This document shows positions 1 to 10,818 of a stretch of 28,181 nt of DNA, one piece after another. The stretch comes from Ophiothrix spiculata. Lineage: Eukaryota > Echinodermata > Ophiuroidea > Amphilepidida > Ophiotrichidae. Below the pieces are notes generated by a model. The model was not told the origin of the DNA. It did not search any database and worked only from the letters and a program-made list of their open reading frames with translations. The DNA is taken from assembly GCA_000969725.1 (NCBI GenBank), contig JXSR01S065713.1; one strand, 5' to 3'. Positions within the stretch are counted from its first letter, which is position 1, and each line of letters begins with the position of its first letter. The translations under genes and the position numbers were made by a program.

Positions 1-526
1 TGTCTTCAGAAGGGTCCATCGGAATGTTCTTGATTTTAAATTAGCAACCAAATTAGCTAGAGTATGCATAATAAAACCTATCACTAAAATTAAATGTAGT
101 TATCTCTTGCACCGAAATAAATTGTGTTTGTAGCGATTCATTCATCGAACTTTATGACGTGTTTACTAATTTTATTACGGTCTGTATGTCCTTATTCTAT
201 GTTCAATAAATATGAAGAAAACATCTTTTGCATATACATTACACTATGTCTGTGATGAAATTACATTACTTTGAGCACAGACATAGACTTATGAATTTAC
301 AGTATTGCAACTAGAAATTTAAACACTTTATCAATAATCTCAATTTCGGGGTTTTCACACGTAAAAAGCAAAACAAGTAAAACAAATAAACCAAAATTAA
401 TTTTAGCCTTATAAGCAAATCTTAATTGCTGTATAATCTGCGAAACATTTTTTGCACTGTCGTCTTAAGCCGTAAAGCTTTTATCTAAAATATAACAAAA
501 TTCGATACAGTCATAAATGCATACAT

Positions 527-576
527 CTAGGCGAGTTCATCACACTGACATAGGTTAGTGTGATGAACTCGCCTAG
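527..576. repeat. Perfect 20-bp inverted repeat with 10-nt loop
   Basis: The arms are 527-546 and 557-576, exact reverse complements, and the loop is GACATAGGTT. Unit C has only the left arm, near 27693-27712, followed by different sequence. Unit B has lost the region. The right arm is therefore a local inverted copy made in unit A, of the kind expected from template switching, and not the end of an old transposon. Confidence 0.85.
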
Positions 577-845
577 AATTAGACTCACATTTAAGGATTT
601 ATTCTGATCCGAACAAAATCTTTCAATTTAAACAAGGTCGTCACTACGCTACAGGTGGCATTACTTTCTCTCTCGGGCACTCTTTACAAAAGTATCATGA
701 TGCATATATTGATACTGCATTTTGTATATATTTTTGATGGAAAATGAACTTTAATTTTGAATTTTGAATCTTGAAATAGGACACTACGTATTTTTGAGGG
801 TTGTTTCATTCCAATGACAAATTGTGTGTAAACAATAACGTCATA

Positions 846-1878
846 CAGGGTGTGCCAATAAAAACGCAAGATTGGAAAACAAAAATATTTAAAATATAAG
901 GAGACCCTTTTTCTCATTAAAATAGAGCTTCTATCCTTCATTATGCCTCTTGTTTCATCCAATTCGGATATTCCTGTCCGGAGATACGGCATTTTAAAAA
1001 TGGAGCACACATTTCAACCTGGTCCGATTTGTGATCATCGGATGAGTTCAGTATGTTAACCCAGGTTGATATGCCATTAGACCCCATAAAACTGATTTTA
1101 ACCCATTTACAATTATTTTTGGGCTCAAAAATATTATTGGTCAATTATTTTCATTGAAAACAAAACAGGTGGTCGATTTGAAGAAAGAATTATAAGCAAT
1201 TATTAAGCAACTATGAAATTTGGTTTTAGCAGTCTCAACTTTCCTGGTTTTAGTTGTGGTAATTCAGTCAGTGTCAGCTCTAAAATAAAACAAAAAATAA
1301 GGGCTTTCGTTTTAACCTCTTATTATAAAAATGAATAGATAAAATGCAAAACTCAGAGACAGTAGCTGCAATTGTAATTTGGAAGGAAAATGACATTGCG
1401 TATCAAGATAAATTTTATAATCAAGGTCCACATCGTGTCAGACATTCCGAAACGGCCTTTAACATTCTGGTTTGGAGAAACATTGAACACGAAGCTTTGG
1501 AGAGAAATTAAATGAAATTATTATTTCTTACAATTTTAAAAGTTATTCTGACATCCTATTGGCTTGATGGGATACTTTCAATGAACTTTTCATCTGGAGA
1601 TAAAGTAACTTGTCATTAATTTTTTTTAATGCCATCTACTTTTGGTTATTGATCATGTAATTGAGATCATGAAATCGGACCAACCCAATTTTCAAGGGCT
1701 TCACAGAACTTGTAATAACTTTAGAATTAAATGTTCAAATTTTACGAAACAAAAAGCTGCTTGAAGCTGAGATTATGAACAATAACATGTGATACACTGT
1801 ACTTGTTTTTGTTACATGTAGCCTAATTCTCTCAGAAAAAAATCACAAAAAATCTTGCGTTTTTATTGGCACACCCTG
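846..1878. mobile_element. Non-autonomous mariner/Tc1-like MITE with TA target duplication
   Basis: Both ends carry the same terminal inverted repeat of about 28 bp, beginning CAGGGTGTGCCAATAAAAAC. It is flanked by TA at 844-845 and 1879-1880. Unit C shows the unoccupied site, with the same flanks joined through one TA near 27990. The TA duplication and this style of terminus fit the IS630/Tc1/mariner superfamily. The 1.03-kb interior has no transposase-like reading frame: the short minus-strand frames at 684-1010 and 941-1144 show no DDE motif and cross or hug the element edge. It was probably mobilised in trans. Confidence 0.85.
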
Positions 1879-3120
1879 TATATGCTTCCTTTGCATGTAA
1901 TACGTATTGCAACAGAAATTATTATCAAAAACACACAATTTAAGCTTCACCCTAGATCTGAAATCGAAATTATCAATTTTATGACTGAACGAAGATCATA
2001 TAAAGCAATTAAGTTTAAATGATATATTTTTACGCTTGTCAGTTTCTTGAAATTCTGCATTTTATAGTTCATTTAACAGTTATAACAGAATATTGACTAT
2101 TTATTTGAAAAACAGAAATCACTTATTTTTAGGAGAAATGATTTTATTAAATTGTCACATGTAACCAAGCCCTGTAGGCCGCTGATGGTTGTCTTTTACT
2201 AAGTTTCGAAATTAATAATGTGTATGTGACGTCGGTTATTGAGAACGAAAGAAAAATCCCCACATCATATATATTATTTCCAATGTCATAACATTACACA
2301 TTATCGTTGAAATTCATAAACTAAACTTTGTCTTTTAAAGGCGAGGTTCCAATCACATTCTCATCCCTAGGGCTCAACCGGAAGTATTGCATTTTTGATG
2401 TCAAATGAAAGCCCATATTTTTCTGATTGTAAATCCAAATTCTCATCTGCAAATTCCAAATAGTTTTTCAGATATAGCAAAAAGTGTAAAGTTAATTGGG
2501 ATACATTTTTCCATTTCTTATGTATTTTCATAACAGCTTCATCCCCAGGGTTGCATATTTTATTTTGCATCTGACGAGTAAACAAGAAGCAAACTGAGGG
2601 TAAAATCTCACAACTTGTTTTGCAGAGGTCAATCAGTTACAGGTTGTTTAACACATGTTTAACTTAGGAACCTACTCCTTAAAGGCTCGGATAAACTTTA
2701 TACGTTTGTGTGTGTGTTTGTGTGTCTAGTGCGTCTTTTATGTGGTATACTTGTGTGGCAAATCTTTTGCATATTTAATGTCTTTTTATGCATTCAGTTG
2801 TCGTGGTAAGCTGTGACAGCTATATACAGTTGGTATGACAGGTATATGACAACTTGAATGTTTACAAATGACTGAACCATTAATTAGAACTTTCAGTCTG
2901 CCAAATGTATTTACTTACGAGGTACGTACAATATTAAAAGCCATTAAGCAACCTCTTTTGGAACACAGTAATAATGACAATAATTCTGAACATGGATTGT
3001 ATTAAAGCAAACGGGGTTCTACTTTGTTTAATGTAAGCTGAAAAAGAGCCAAAATAATTCTTAAAACTACTGCAGTGTGCGTGTATAAGTGTGCCCGGTT
3101 GTACATTTGCATTCCTATAG

Positions 3121-3165
3121 CTCACCCCGAAAGGGGGGACTTTCCAAATGATATCAGTTTTGATT
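3121..3165 (+). repeat. Solo terminus of a CTCACCCCGAAAGG-type MITE
   Basis: The sequence beginning CTCACCCCGAAAGGGGGGAC and running into ATGATATCA-TTTTGATT matches, in reverse complement, the right end of the complete element at 25429-25689. No partner terminus is found nearby, so only one end remains. The equivalent in unit B is at 12495-12537, so it predates the A/B duplication. Confidence 0.65.
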
Positions 3166-3461
3166 GAAAATAATAAAATAATGGAAATGGTTTTGAAGTC
3201 AAATTTGGAGTCAATATTTATATAGCGGAGATTCCATTTTTTCATGTATGTCAAATTCAATATTGTTGGACTTAGAGGGCTAGTTCTTAGAATTATGGGG
3301 CTCAGAATAGATGTCCATATATACGTTTTGAGGTGTTTACTATTCTAGTTACGTTGTATATAGCCTAGTTTAACAGCTTTTAAAAAGAAAAATAATTGCG
3401 TGTCTTTTTTTCAATAAAATATCCAGAGCGTATACCTTTCTTACCTATCTACATCTACCAA

Positions 3462-3500
3462 TCTTTCTTTCTTCTTCTTCTTCTTCTTTTTTTTTTAAAT
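3462..3500 (+). repeat. TTC/T-rich simple repeat
   Basis: A run of TTC triplets (about 3468-3488) continues into poly-T. Unit B has a shorter, interrupted pyrimidine tract at the matching place (about 12825-12850), as expected of an unstable microsatellite. Confidence 0.8.
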
Positions 3501-3726
3501 TCTTTTTTTTGTGACAGAGTCATCGTGTGAACAGGTGAGTGCTCATATGAACAGGCAGGTGTGTACCTTTAGGTATATCACAACATGCCAATATAAACAT
3601 GGCCTCCTTATATGCCACTATGAAAACAAACTTACATTGCCATGACAATCGTAGATCATTTACATTACTTGCTTTAATATTTGCCATGAACTGAATTGAC
3701 TAAATATTTACAAAAATTAAATAAAT

Positions 3727-4154
3727 GTGTCCGTCCAGCCCGTATGAGCCGTAAATGCCAGAAATTTCATTTTGCGCTACATTCGAAAATACATGTCAAG
3801 GTCGTAATTTGCCGAAATTGATTTTTTGACTGATTCCCAATCATTGTGCTTACTTCAAAATACCAGCAAAGTTTCAGTTCAAGAAAATGATAGGAAATGT
3901 GAAATAAATCTGCATATTTTTAAGACAACAGAAAATATAGGGCTTACTGATCTTTGAACCCGTTTATCTTAGTTATACGTTTTACTCCCTGACAACCTTT
4001 GACAGCTTTTGACAGACCATAACTTTCCATCTGGAAATAGTGTGAAGTTCATTAAGGTGGCAGTTTAATCCTTAAAGTATGGTCTTTGCAAATATTTACA
4101 AAAGTGAAAATGAAAAGAGGTGGCATTTACGGCTGGTTTTGGATGGCCGGTTAC
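3727..4154. mobile_element. MITE, CCGTCCA family, copy 1 of unit A
   Basis: The ends are imperfect inverted repeats of about 33 bp. The left end reads CCGTCCAGCCCG then AGCCGTAAATGCC; the right end, reverse complemented, reads CCGGCCATCCAAAACC then AGCCGTAAATGCC. The body is shared with copies at 4295-4706 and 6421-6840, including the landmarks CATGTCAAGGTCGTAATTTG and TTTTACTCCCTGACAACC. It has no coding capacity. The unit B equivalent is split into 13070-13187 and 14557-14743. The superfamily cannot be assigned from the termini alone. Confidence 0.8.
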
Positions 4155-4294
4155 AAATGTTAATGGCATTATTAAATAAATATAAATAATGCACTATTTT
4201 CAAATGTGATAGCTAGTGAGAATGATGTGAATTCATTTATTTTGGTTTTGATAAGTATTTTGATCAATATCAATTTCGTGAAACATTCTGTCAC

Positions 4295-4706
4295 ATTTGT
4301 GCCCGTATGAGCAGAAAATGCCAGAAACTTAATTTTGCGCTATAGGTGAAAATACATGTCAAGGTCATAATTTGCCCAAATTGATTTTTTGACAGATTCA
4401 CAATCCTAGTGCTTAATACAAAATACCAGCAAAGTTTTATTTCAAGAAAATCATAGGAAATGTGAAATAAATCTGCATATTTTTAAGACAACAGAAAATA
4501 TAGGGCTTACTGATCTTTGAACCCGTTTATCTTAGTTATACGCTTTACTCCCTGACAACCTTTGACGGACCATAACTTGACTTCTGGAAATCATGTGAAG
4601 TTCATTAAGGTGTCATTTTAATCCATAAAGCATGGTCTTTGCAAATAATTAAAAAAGTGAAAATGACAAGAGCTGGCATTTACTGCTGTTTTGGGTGGAC
4701 GGTCAC
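4295..4706. mobile_element. MITE, CCGTCCA family, copy 2 of unit A
   Basis: The body is the same as the 3727-4154 element and closely similar to it. The left terminus is eroded (GCCCGTATGAGCAG); the right terminus reads GGACGGTCAC. Unit B lacks this copy: its sequence passes directly from the flank left of this element to the flank right of it (near 15165-15180). It was either gained by A or cleanly lost from B. Confidence 0.75.
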
Positions 4707-6420
4707 ATTTAGGGGATGTTTTGTATTTTGTTCAAATTATTCTTACAACTAGGATATCGTTATTGTTGAATAAAGCAATAAATTACTGGAATTACATTGA
4801 ATGGTAACCATAAGAGAGAGAATGTACCGAAAGCATGGTAACGTAAATGATGCAAAAATTGACTTTCATGTAAATTGAATTAGAAAGAATTTCACTCAAA
4901 AACAAATTCTAAAAACGGTTGACCAATTTTCAAGACGCAATGATGAAAAACAACATGTAAGACTATTTTCTTACATGATTTAGGAGTATTTCAACCTATG
5001 ATAATGTAAATGGCGAAAAAGATGCGACACATGTGAATGGCTATTTTATACTATACGAAATCAACTTCAAATAATGTTAACTTTTTTGAAGCTCTTAATA
5101 AGTACTACAATTTGCAAAAATAATTTGCTTTAAATTGCAAATGTTAATGCAGATATAGCATTGCAATGTATGTGTAATTTAGTTGCGACATGGGTTTTGC
5201 GGGTGCCTTGTGATATTAAAAAGCTAAACTATTTTTTTTAATAATTGACGTCTGGTGATTTTAGCAAATTTTGCAATAACATCCATCCATGTAAACAAAT
5301 GAAAAAGAATTTTTAACAACAATTTATTCTTTGAGATATTTTCAAACCATGGCGACAGTGTTTGACTGGCCCCATTCAGTGATAACGGTCAGGCCATAGC
5401 TTGTATTTTGCTAAATATAAAATTAAACTTATACCTGGAAGATCATTATTGTTAATTAAAGCAAAAGGCTCTTCCCATAGAAATGACTTTTTTAACTTCA
5501 AGCCAAAATTAGCCTTTTTGATTGTCTATATAAGCAGTTATTCTACTCATACGTTTGTTACTTGGTACGTGAGTAGTATTTCCCAAACAGAAATTGTGAA
5601 GTTTTTCTATCCATGCATGAATAAGCACGTGTTTAATTTCAAAGATGTCAAAAACGTTACCAAGAACTTACACCAACATGTCACAAACGCTACCAAACGT
5701 TACCCTGGAAATATGGTGCCCATCAACTGTGTAAACCGCAATACAAAATCCACTAACACGTCAGAGATGTTTTATTTTTAAGTAATTCTAATGACTTAAA
5801 AGAGCAAAAAACAACGTCCGTGCGATGTCACAAACGTTACCGAACGTTACATGAACTTTATTCAGAATTTTGACAATCAGTTTAATTTTCAAAAATCTAC
5901 ATATCTTGATCCCACCAGTGAACACTATTATCAATATTAATCGTGTGGATAAAATATCTATGCTTTGAGCTGAAGCCATTTTAAAGTGATTTCCTTTCCT
6001 TTTTTTGTCACAAACGTTACTTTAGAATCAGGGTCAACTTTTTTCAAATGCATTTGACGCAAACAAATCAACGACAATTTTTGAAGAAACACATTAAGAT
6101 CAGAGTTTTGAGATGATTTTCAATAACACATTTAACATCTTCTCGAAACCAATAGATAAAACACTGGAAAATATACTCTTATTAATGTTCATGCATTAGG
6201 ACTTCTTACTTCTTAATGTTCAGCGCTACATGTTTCTAAGAAACTGATTTTCTGTATATTAATCTACACATTCATGAAAATAAAACGGCATTTTCATTGG
6301 GAAATCATTACACATCCTAAGCCATCAAAGAATGATCCATTGAAATGTCAACATACAATGACAACCGAATATTTCTCTGTTTAAGAAAGACATAATCTCA
6401 GCATCATGCTCTAGATATAT
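4707..6420. other. Non-coding unit sequence with repeated GTCACAAACGTTACC motif
   Basis: This is shared with unit B at 15170-16855. It contains a plus-strand cluster of near-identical 15-mers: 5647-5661, 5680-5694, 5693-5705 (partial), 5827-5841 (followed by GAACGTTAC) and 6007-6020. GGTAACGT in the opposite sense lies further left, at 4838-4845. Such directional subterminal motifs can mark a decayed DNA transposon, but I see no matching ends. The open frame at 5401-5781 begins at a non-ATG codon and is broken in unit B, so I do not call it. Confidence 0.5.
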
Positions 6421-6840
6421 GTTACCGTCCATCTCAAACGAGCCGTAAATGCAGCAAACTTTATTTTGCGCTACAGGTGAAAATACTTGTCAAGGTCGTA
6501 ATTTACCGAAATTGATTTTTGACAAATTCACAGCCCTTACACTTACTTCAAAATACCAGTAAATTTGAATTTCAAGAAAAAGATCGGAAATATGCAATAT
6601 ATCTGTATATTTTGAAAACAATCATCCGAAAATATAGGGCTTACTGATCTGTAAACGCGTTTAATTCAGTTATACATTTTACTCCCTGACAACCTTTGAC
6701 GAACCATACCTAGACTTCTAGAAATCAAAAGAAGTTAATTGAGGTGCCATTTTAATCCTTATAACATGGTCTTTGCAAATATTTCAAAAAGTAAAATGGC
6801 AAGAGGCTGCATTTACAACTGGTTTGTGATGGACGGTCAC
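6421..6840. mobile_element. MITE, CCGTCCA family, copy 3 of unit A
   Basis: The left end is GTTACCGTCCATCTC and the right end is GATGGACGGTCAC, with AGCCGTAAATGC just inside the left end. The body is homologous to the copies at 3727 and 4295. It is present at the orthologous position in unit B (16856-17274), so it was inserted before the A/B duplication. Confidence 0.8.
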
Positions 6841-7300
6841 ATATGTGTACAGGAGTATATGTAATTTGCGAATGAGTACTTCACAAAGTGCAGGTCTGTA
6901 CCATGTCTGAATCCAGGTCAGTTTCATAATTTTTAGCTAACAATCAAATTTGATAGACACGCTTTTTTACAAACAATTTTAACAAACCGATTTAGAGACT
7001 ATACAATATAAAATACAATACAAAACATAAAGCAACTAAGTTAAAAAAAATAGCTCATTGTAGAATTTTAGGGGACAAACGGAATAAGAATCGCTGAAAA
7101 TACCTTTAAAATTTAGAATATCAAAATCATAGTTACGAAAAGGTAAAATTGGAATAGAAAATTTTGCCGAATAAGCTGAAGTAGGTGTTTAGAAATCATT
7201 CATTAATATTTTGTGGGGTGGTTGCTGGTTTGTTTGTTTATTTGTTTCCTTGTTTTTGTGTGTTCTTTTAATACAACAAAAGGATTATGTTTCAAAGATA
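6841..7300. other. Start of the intron 3' of exon A (read on the minus strand)
   Basis: This AT-rich stretch is well conserved in unit B (17275-17753), with a GTTT-rich tract next to the exon (about 7228-7250; expanded in B). No coding frame is shared between the two copies. On the minus strand it directly follows the splice donor at 7301-7306. Confidence 0.6.
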
Positions 7301-7306
7301 ACTTAC
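7301..7306 (-). other. 5' splice donor of exon A
   Basis: On the minus strand the exon ends CACAGCG and is followed by GTAAGT, a near-consensus donor. Reading on without splicing meets a TAA immediately (7303-7305). The donor is identical in unit B at 17754-17759. The exon ends two bases into a codon. Confidence 0.85.
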
Positions 7307-8043
7307 CGCTGTGGATGCCGCTTGTCATTAGATTTAGCTGCTGATAGATATAATCCTGACAGATCGTTACTAAAATTACCCAAATATTTCAGGTTCAACT
7401 TATAAGCAATGCCTTTCTGTAATTTCCCGTTTAACTTGATCACCACAAATTGGTTTGGTTCATATATAAAAAGCTCATCCTTAATTTGAGGCACGCTAAC
7501 TGTGCTATCTACTGCTGATAACACAACAGAGTCCCTGCTGATATCTAAACTAAGCATGTGGAGAACAACATATGACGTTTCCTCTATACAGTCAAATGTT
7601 ATAGCAACTTGTCCAGAGTAAAATTTCTGCTCTATGTCCATCTTGATTCGTATTGTATAATGAATCGGTGTGAGAGATTTAGGAAGACGAAACTCATGCC
7701 AAATTTCAGCATCACCCGAAGACATGTCATCTGTTGTGATTTCATAATTCGAATCCTCATGATGTAAATCAGTAGCTTCAGTTTGATTCTGTTTTCCATT
7801 GACTTCACATGAGTTTTGAGTTTTTGCAATCAACGCTGATATAAGTCCTAGAATTAAAATAATGGTGATAAGAATCAGAACTAATATAACGATCCGTTTG
7901 ATAGTCACTTTGTAGCGATTTTTAGTCAATTTTCCCATGCCTGCTACTCGAACCTCATCGTCCTCGTAATCTGACCCTTTACAAGGTATGAAGTTGACCT
8001 GCGAGTCTTTCGAGTCTTTTTGAGTAAGTTTTCGAGGTGCCAT
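7307..8043 (-). CDS. M1 zinc aminopeptidase (aminopeptidase N-like), first coding exon, copy A
   Basis: The exon encodes 245 complete residues plus two bases. Residues 1-50 are a Lys/Arg- and acid-rich cytoplasmic tail. Residues 51-73 are a single hydrophobic segment of Ile/Leu/Val preceded by KNRYKVTIKR, giving a type II signal anchor. Residues 74-113 are an acidic, Ser/Thr-rich stalk. From residue 118 the M1 N-terminal beta domain begins: FRLPKSLTPIHYTI, then FYSGQVAITFDC, VVLHMLSL and NFSNDLSGLYLS, which match the family pattern LP..L.P.HY, G.V.I and DL.G.Y. Sequons are at N86 and N223. The catalytic GAMEN and HExxH-18-E parts would come from later exons, which are not in the window. The start ATG (8041-8043) has A at -3 and G at +4. 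Longer frames upstream begin only at GTG and differ in frame from unit B. Family membership is confident; the exact paralogue is not. Confidence 0.9.
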
Positions 8044-8244
8044 TATAGACCAAGTATTTGGTTGCCTTTTTGTAAAGGACTGTACAATCACAAACTTTCT
8101 TCCAAAGTTTTGACAGCAGTGCTAACCGACAGGTGCCTTTGTGCGTTCAACTCACGGGTCGATAAGAGCTAAACAAGTGTCGTGTTCAGCTGGTATAAGG
8201 CATGACACGGATAGTTTTTCTGCTGCGGTGATATTGCCAATGGG

Positions 8245-8253
8245 TATATAATA
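8245..8253 (-). promoter_or_regulatory. Candidate TATA box upstream of exon A
   Basis: TATTATATA on the minus strand lies about 200 nt upstream of the ATG. It sits in a block that is identical in unit B (18693-18701). A start site about 30 nt downstream would give a 5' UTR near 180 nt. In DNA this AT-rich, chance TATA-like words are common, so this is only a candidate. Confidence 0.2.
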
Positions 8254-8942
8254 AGTAAATATAACACGGATTTAATAACCTGGTTGTCGTTTAACTAAGC
8301 ATGAAACATGTTTGATGACAGATAAGTAAAAAAGAACAACTTCTTGTCCAGCTCAATGTATTTTTTTTGCGGAAACATTTTAATAAAGTTGGGTTAAGTC
8401 TGTTATACATCTACAGCCTCGAAGCCTCGCATTGTTGCTATTTAACACGTTATTATGTTTTGCTAAATTAACCAATCTTTCAGAAACATTTTGGGTGTCA
8501 GAAGTACCTTGCATCATCAGGTTGAAGAACGTATCGTGACTTCCAGTTTTTTCTGCATCCAATATTAAGCAAAACATCATTCGTGATTCTTGAAATGTTT
8601 AATTCAATACACAGTGCTGTGACAATTTGTAATTGCGACCATCTCATGCTAAGAAAAATCAATCATTTTAACCAACTTGCTGCTTCTAACACACCATGAT
8701 CCAAACCAATTTGTTAAAAATATATATAGTACACACAATGAAGCCGGTGTTTGCTATCTTTGCCAGTCACATGTGCTCGGTAGGTGAGCTCGACTTAAGT
8801 GTGCTTACCCGTCAATGTAATTCTAACCCATCTCATCGTGAGGGCATGCTATATACATTCCAATAAGTGGTGGCTTACTCACTACTAACGTTGATTTCAT
8901 TGCTTCTACCATGTCTACTCACGAGTTCAAATGTTAAAACCT

Positions 8943-8994
8943 TGTTAACTCACAAGCTTCAAAAATATTGTTAACTCACAAGCTTCAAAAATAT
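8943..8994. repeat. 26-bp exact tandem duplication
   Basis: The segment 8943-8968 is repeated without change at 8969-8994 (contains TGTTAACTCACAAGCTTC). Unit B has one diverged copy near 19420-19447, so the duplication arose in unit A. Confidence 0.85.
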
Positions 8995-9002
8995 TGAACT
9001 AA

Positions 9003-9924
9003 ATATGCAACGAACTTTTGAACTTTTATTTTAAGAGGACAGAGCACAATGGTGAGCAAACGTTACAATAATATAACAGAGTAGACTATTGGCTTTTACA
9101 GGATTTTTATTTTGTTTAATTTGGATCTCTGAATCAAAAGTTATTGCACATTTTGTAAAGACCCTAAAAATCCGATTTGTTAATCTGTAACGATTCACCT
9201 CTGGTGATGTCATTAGGCACACGTTGAATGGAAATTGCTAAAAACGTCACATGGTTAGGAAAAGCATCCCTTGAACCCATTTCATGACATAAGGACTCAA
9301 TTTAATGATGATCTGCTGATATTAGCAGGTTCTTGCGTCTGGTTTAGTCAGCCTGTTGCGTCCCCTTGACGGGCCAGATGAATCATTAACTTACTTGAGT
9401 TCATAAACTCCTTTGTCTTCAGTTTTCTTCCGTGGTTTCGGTTAAAGACTTATTATTGGTTGACATTTTTCATTAGAATCCCTTTTTTTTCAAATCTTTT
9501 GGTACAAATTGTGTCCTAAACTACCCGATTGTTACACAAGAAGTAACAGATTAAAGGAATATGAGAGTATCAGGAAGATCCGTACTTTAATTGAAAATTT
9601 TGACCTATTTAAGTTAAAAATGAACTTAAAAATCACTTAATGTTAGGTACAGGTCAGGTAAGATTTGGTTTGAATTGATTGTGCTCTAATTGGTTGCAGA
9701 ATTCTCTTCATTACAAGTTTGCATTTCTTTAGTTGGAAGTCTAAACTTACAAATCGAACCATATCTTTTGACTGAAGTGGTTAAATGAAACGGGGCAAAA
9801 AGTATGTAGTAGAGTAATAACTCTCCTTTTGATAAACATATATTACTATGATTTAATCTTTTGGCAACTGTTTTTTAATATTTTTTATTTGCTCGTTGCA
9901 TTAATATTGGGACAAGCTGTAAAT
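9003..9924. other. Segment present in unit A but absent from unit B
   Basis: Unit B runs from TGAACTAAAT (about 19448-19457) directly into GATGAAATTCATTGACCG. Unit A carries about 920 bp between the matching points. I see no terminal inverted repeats, no target duplication and no convincing open frame (the minus-strand frame at 9031-9222 has no recognisable feature). Either A gained it or B lost it; unit C does not reach this far in the window. Confidence 0.5.
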
Positions 9925-10474
9925 GATGAGATTTATTGACCGTAATGATTCACTTGCACCTGTTTTGGATATTTATTACTGACAAAGGTAAATTAACCAG
10001 GTAAAACAAGAGAAATTTTGTCATTTATAGCTATTTATTTCAAATAGTATGATCATGTGTTATAAGGGAAGCACCATTTAAAACCTTACCCCACTATCTA
10101 ACCCGACCTGAATATCTGATGGAACATCCCTAAATAGTTTCATTCACATATTTTATGTTAAAAATGGCGACAAAATATGAGACCTAAACTGGCCGCGAAG
10201 AAGATACTTACGTAAATTGATGCTGAACGCTCAGTATTTCACAAGTTACTTCAACAATTTTCAAAATATTATCTCTTTGAAAATCCCCTAATGTCTTTAG
10301 AAGGCTCCATCAGAATGTTCTTGATTTTAAATTAGCAACCAAATTAGCTAGAGTATTATACATAAAACCTGTAACTAAAATTAAATGTAGCTATCTCTTG
10401 CACCGAAGTAAATTGTATTTTGTAGCAATTCATTCATCGAACTTTATGACGTGTTTATTAATTTCATTATGGTC

Positions 10475-10640
10475 ATTATGAGAGTCACCATAAAAACGGT
10501 TGACTTTCAAAATAATAGGGGGTCATTGGATGAGAGCTCAGTCAAAAGGGGAGTCATTGGGTGAGTGCGGAGCAAAAAAAAGGGGGTCTATCGACAGGAG
10601 CATGACGCGTGCCAACAAATGGAAGTGCCCCCCCCCCTGG
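10475..10640. other. Unit B-specific replacement with G-rich near-repeats
   Basis: Here B departs from A and C (about 195-690 of A is missing). It carries GGGGGTCATTGGATGAG and GGGGAGTCATTGGGTGAG as an imperfect tandem pair, and a run of C at about 10628-10638. It then rejoins the unit at GCATGATGCATATAT. No gene is seen. It looks like a deletion filled with unrelated sequence. Confidence 0.45.
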
Positions 10641-10818
10641 CATGATGCATATATTAATACTGCATTTTTCTGCAGTTTTATATATTTTTGATGGAAAATG
10701 AACTTAAATTTTGAATTTTGAATCTTGAAATAGGGCACTGCGTATTTTTGAGTGTTGTTTCATTCCAATGAAAAATTGTGTGTAAAACAATAAATATGCT
10801 TCCTTTGCATGTAATATT

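Larger units (their letters stand above)
1881..3720. other. Non-coding unit sequence, no gene seen
   Basis: This stretch is shared with unit B (about 11245-13060), with point changes and small indels in every frame. It holds a GT-rich tract near 2703-2728, a solo MITE terminus at 3121-3165 and a pyrimidine tract at 3462-3500. The short open frames (for example minus 2367-2585 and minus 2934-3260) are not preserved between the copies, so I do not call them. If the exon at 7307-8043 is spliced to exons further left, this is intron. Confidence 0.6.
8044..9002. other. 5' flank of exon A (promoter/5' UTR candidate)
   Basis: About 0.95 kb upstream of the ATG on the minus strand is conserved in unit B (18497-19440), with several indels. 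That is a looser constraint than in the exon, which has none. It must hold either the transcription start or the acceptor of an upstream non-coding exon. I see no other reading frame shared by both copies. A 26-bp exact tandem duplication at 8943-8994 is specific to unit A. Confidence 0.5.
1..10290. repeat. Unit A of a tandem segmental duplication
   Basis: Base 1 onward matches base 10292 onward (unit B) and base 27154 onward (unit C), all in the same orientation. Homology to B runs almost the full length, including the exon at 7307-8043 and its 5' flank. It is broken by unit-specific insertions and deletions. The A to B offset is about 10.29 kb at the left end. The exact duplication breakpoint cannot be fixed from a tandem array, so the boundary here is the point where the window starts. 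Unit A alone holds the element at 846-1878, the hairpin at 527-576, one extra MITE (4295-4706) and the segment 9003-9924. Confidence 0.9.

Noticed and set aside
684-1010. Minus-strand frame similar to one at 27824-28045
   Set aside because: The similarity comes from the unit duplication. In A the frame runs into the inserted MITE, and in B it is disrupted.
3510-3540. Possible 17-nt microexon on the plus strand: pyrimidine tract, GTGACAG, then AACAG followed by GTGAGT
   Set aside because: No plus-strand gene exists here, and in unit B the donor is changed to GTGAAT. Chance matches next to a microsatellite are likely.
5401-5781. 126-residue plus-strand open frame
   Set aside because: It starts at TTG, has no recognisable motif, lies across the repeated GTCACAAACGTTACC region and is broken in unit B.
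7632-7829. Minus-strand frame overlapping exon A (and its partner at 18052-18282)
   Set aside because: They are off-frame shadows of the aminopeptidase exon; their similarity simply follows the exon's conservation.
8044-8091. Upstream extension of the exon A reading frame to a longer protein
   Set aside because: The extension begins at GTG, not ATG. The region has a 1-base indel relative to unit B, and the ATG at 8041-8043 has a good context.
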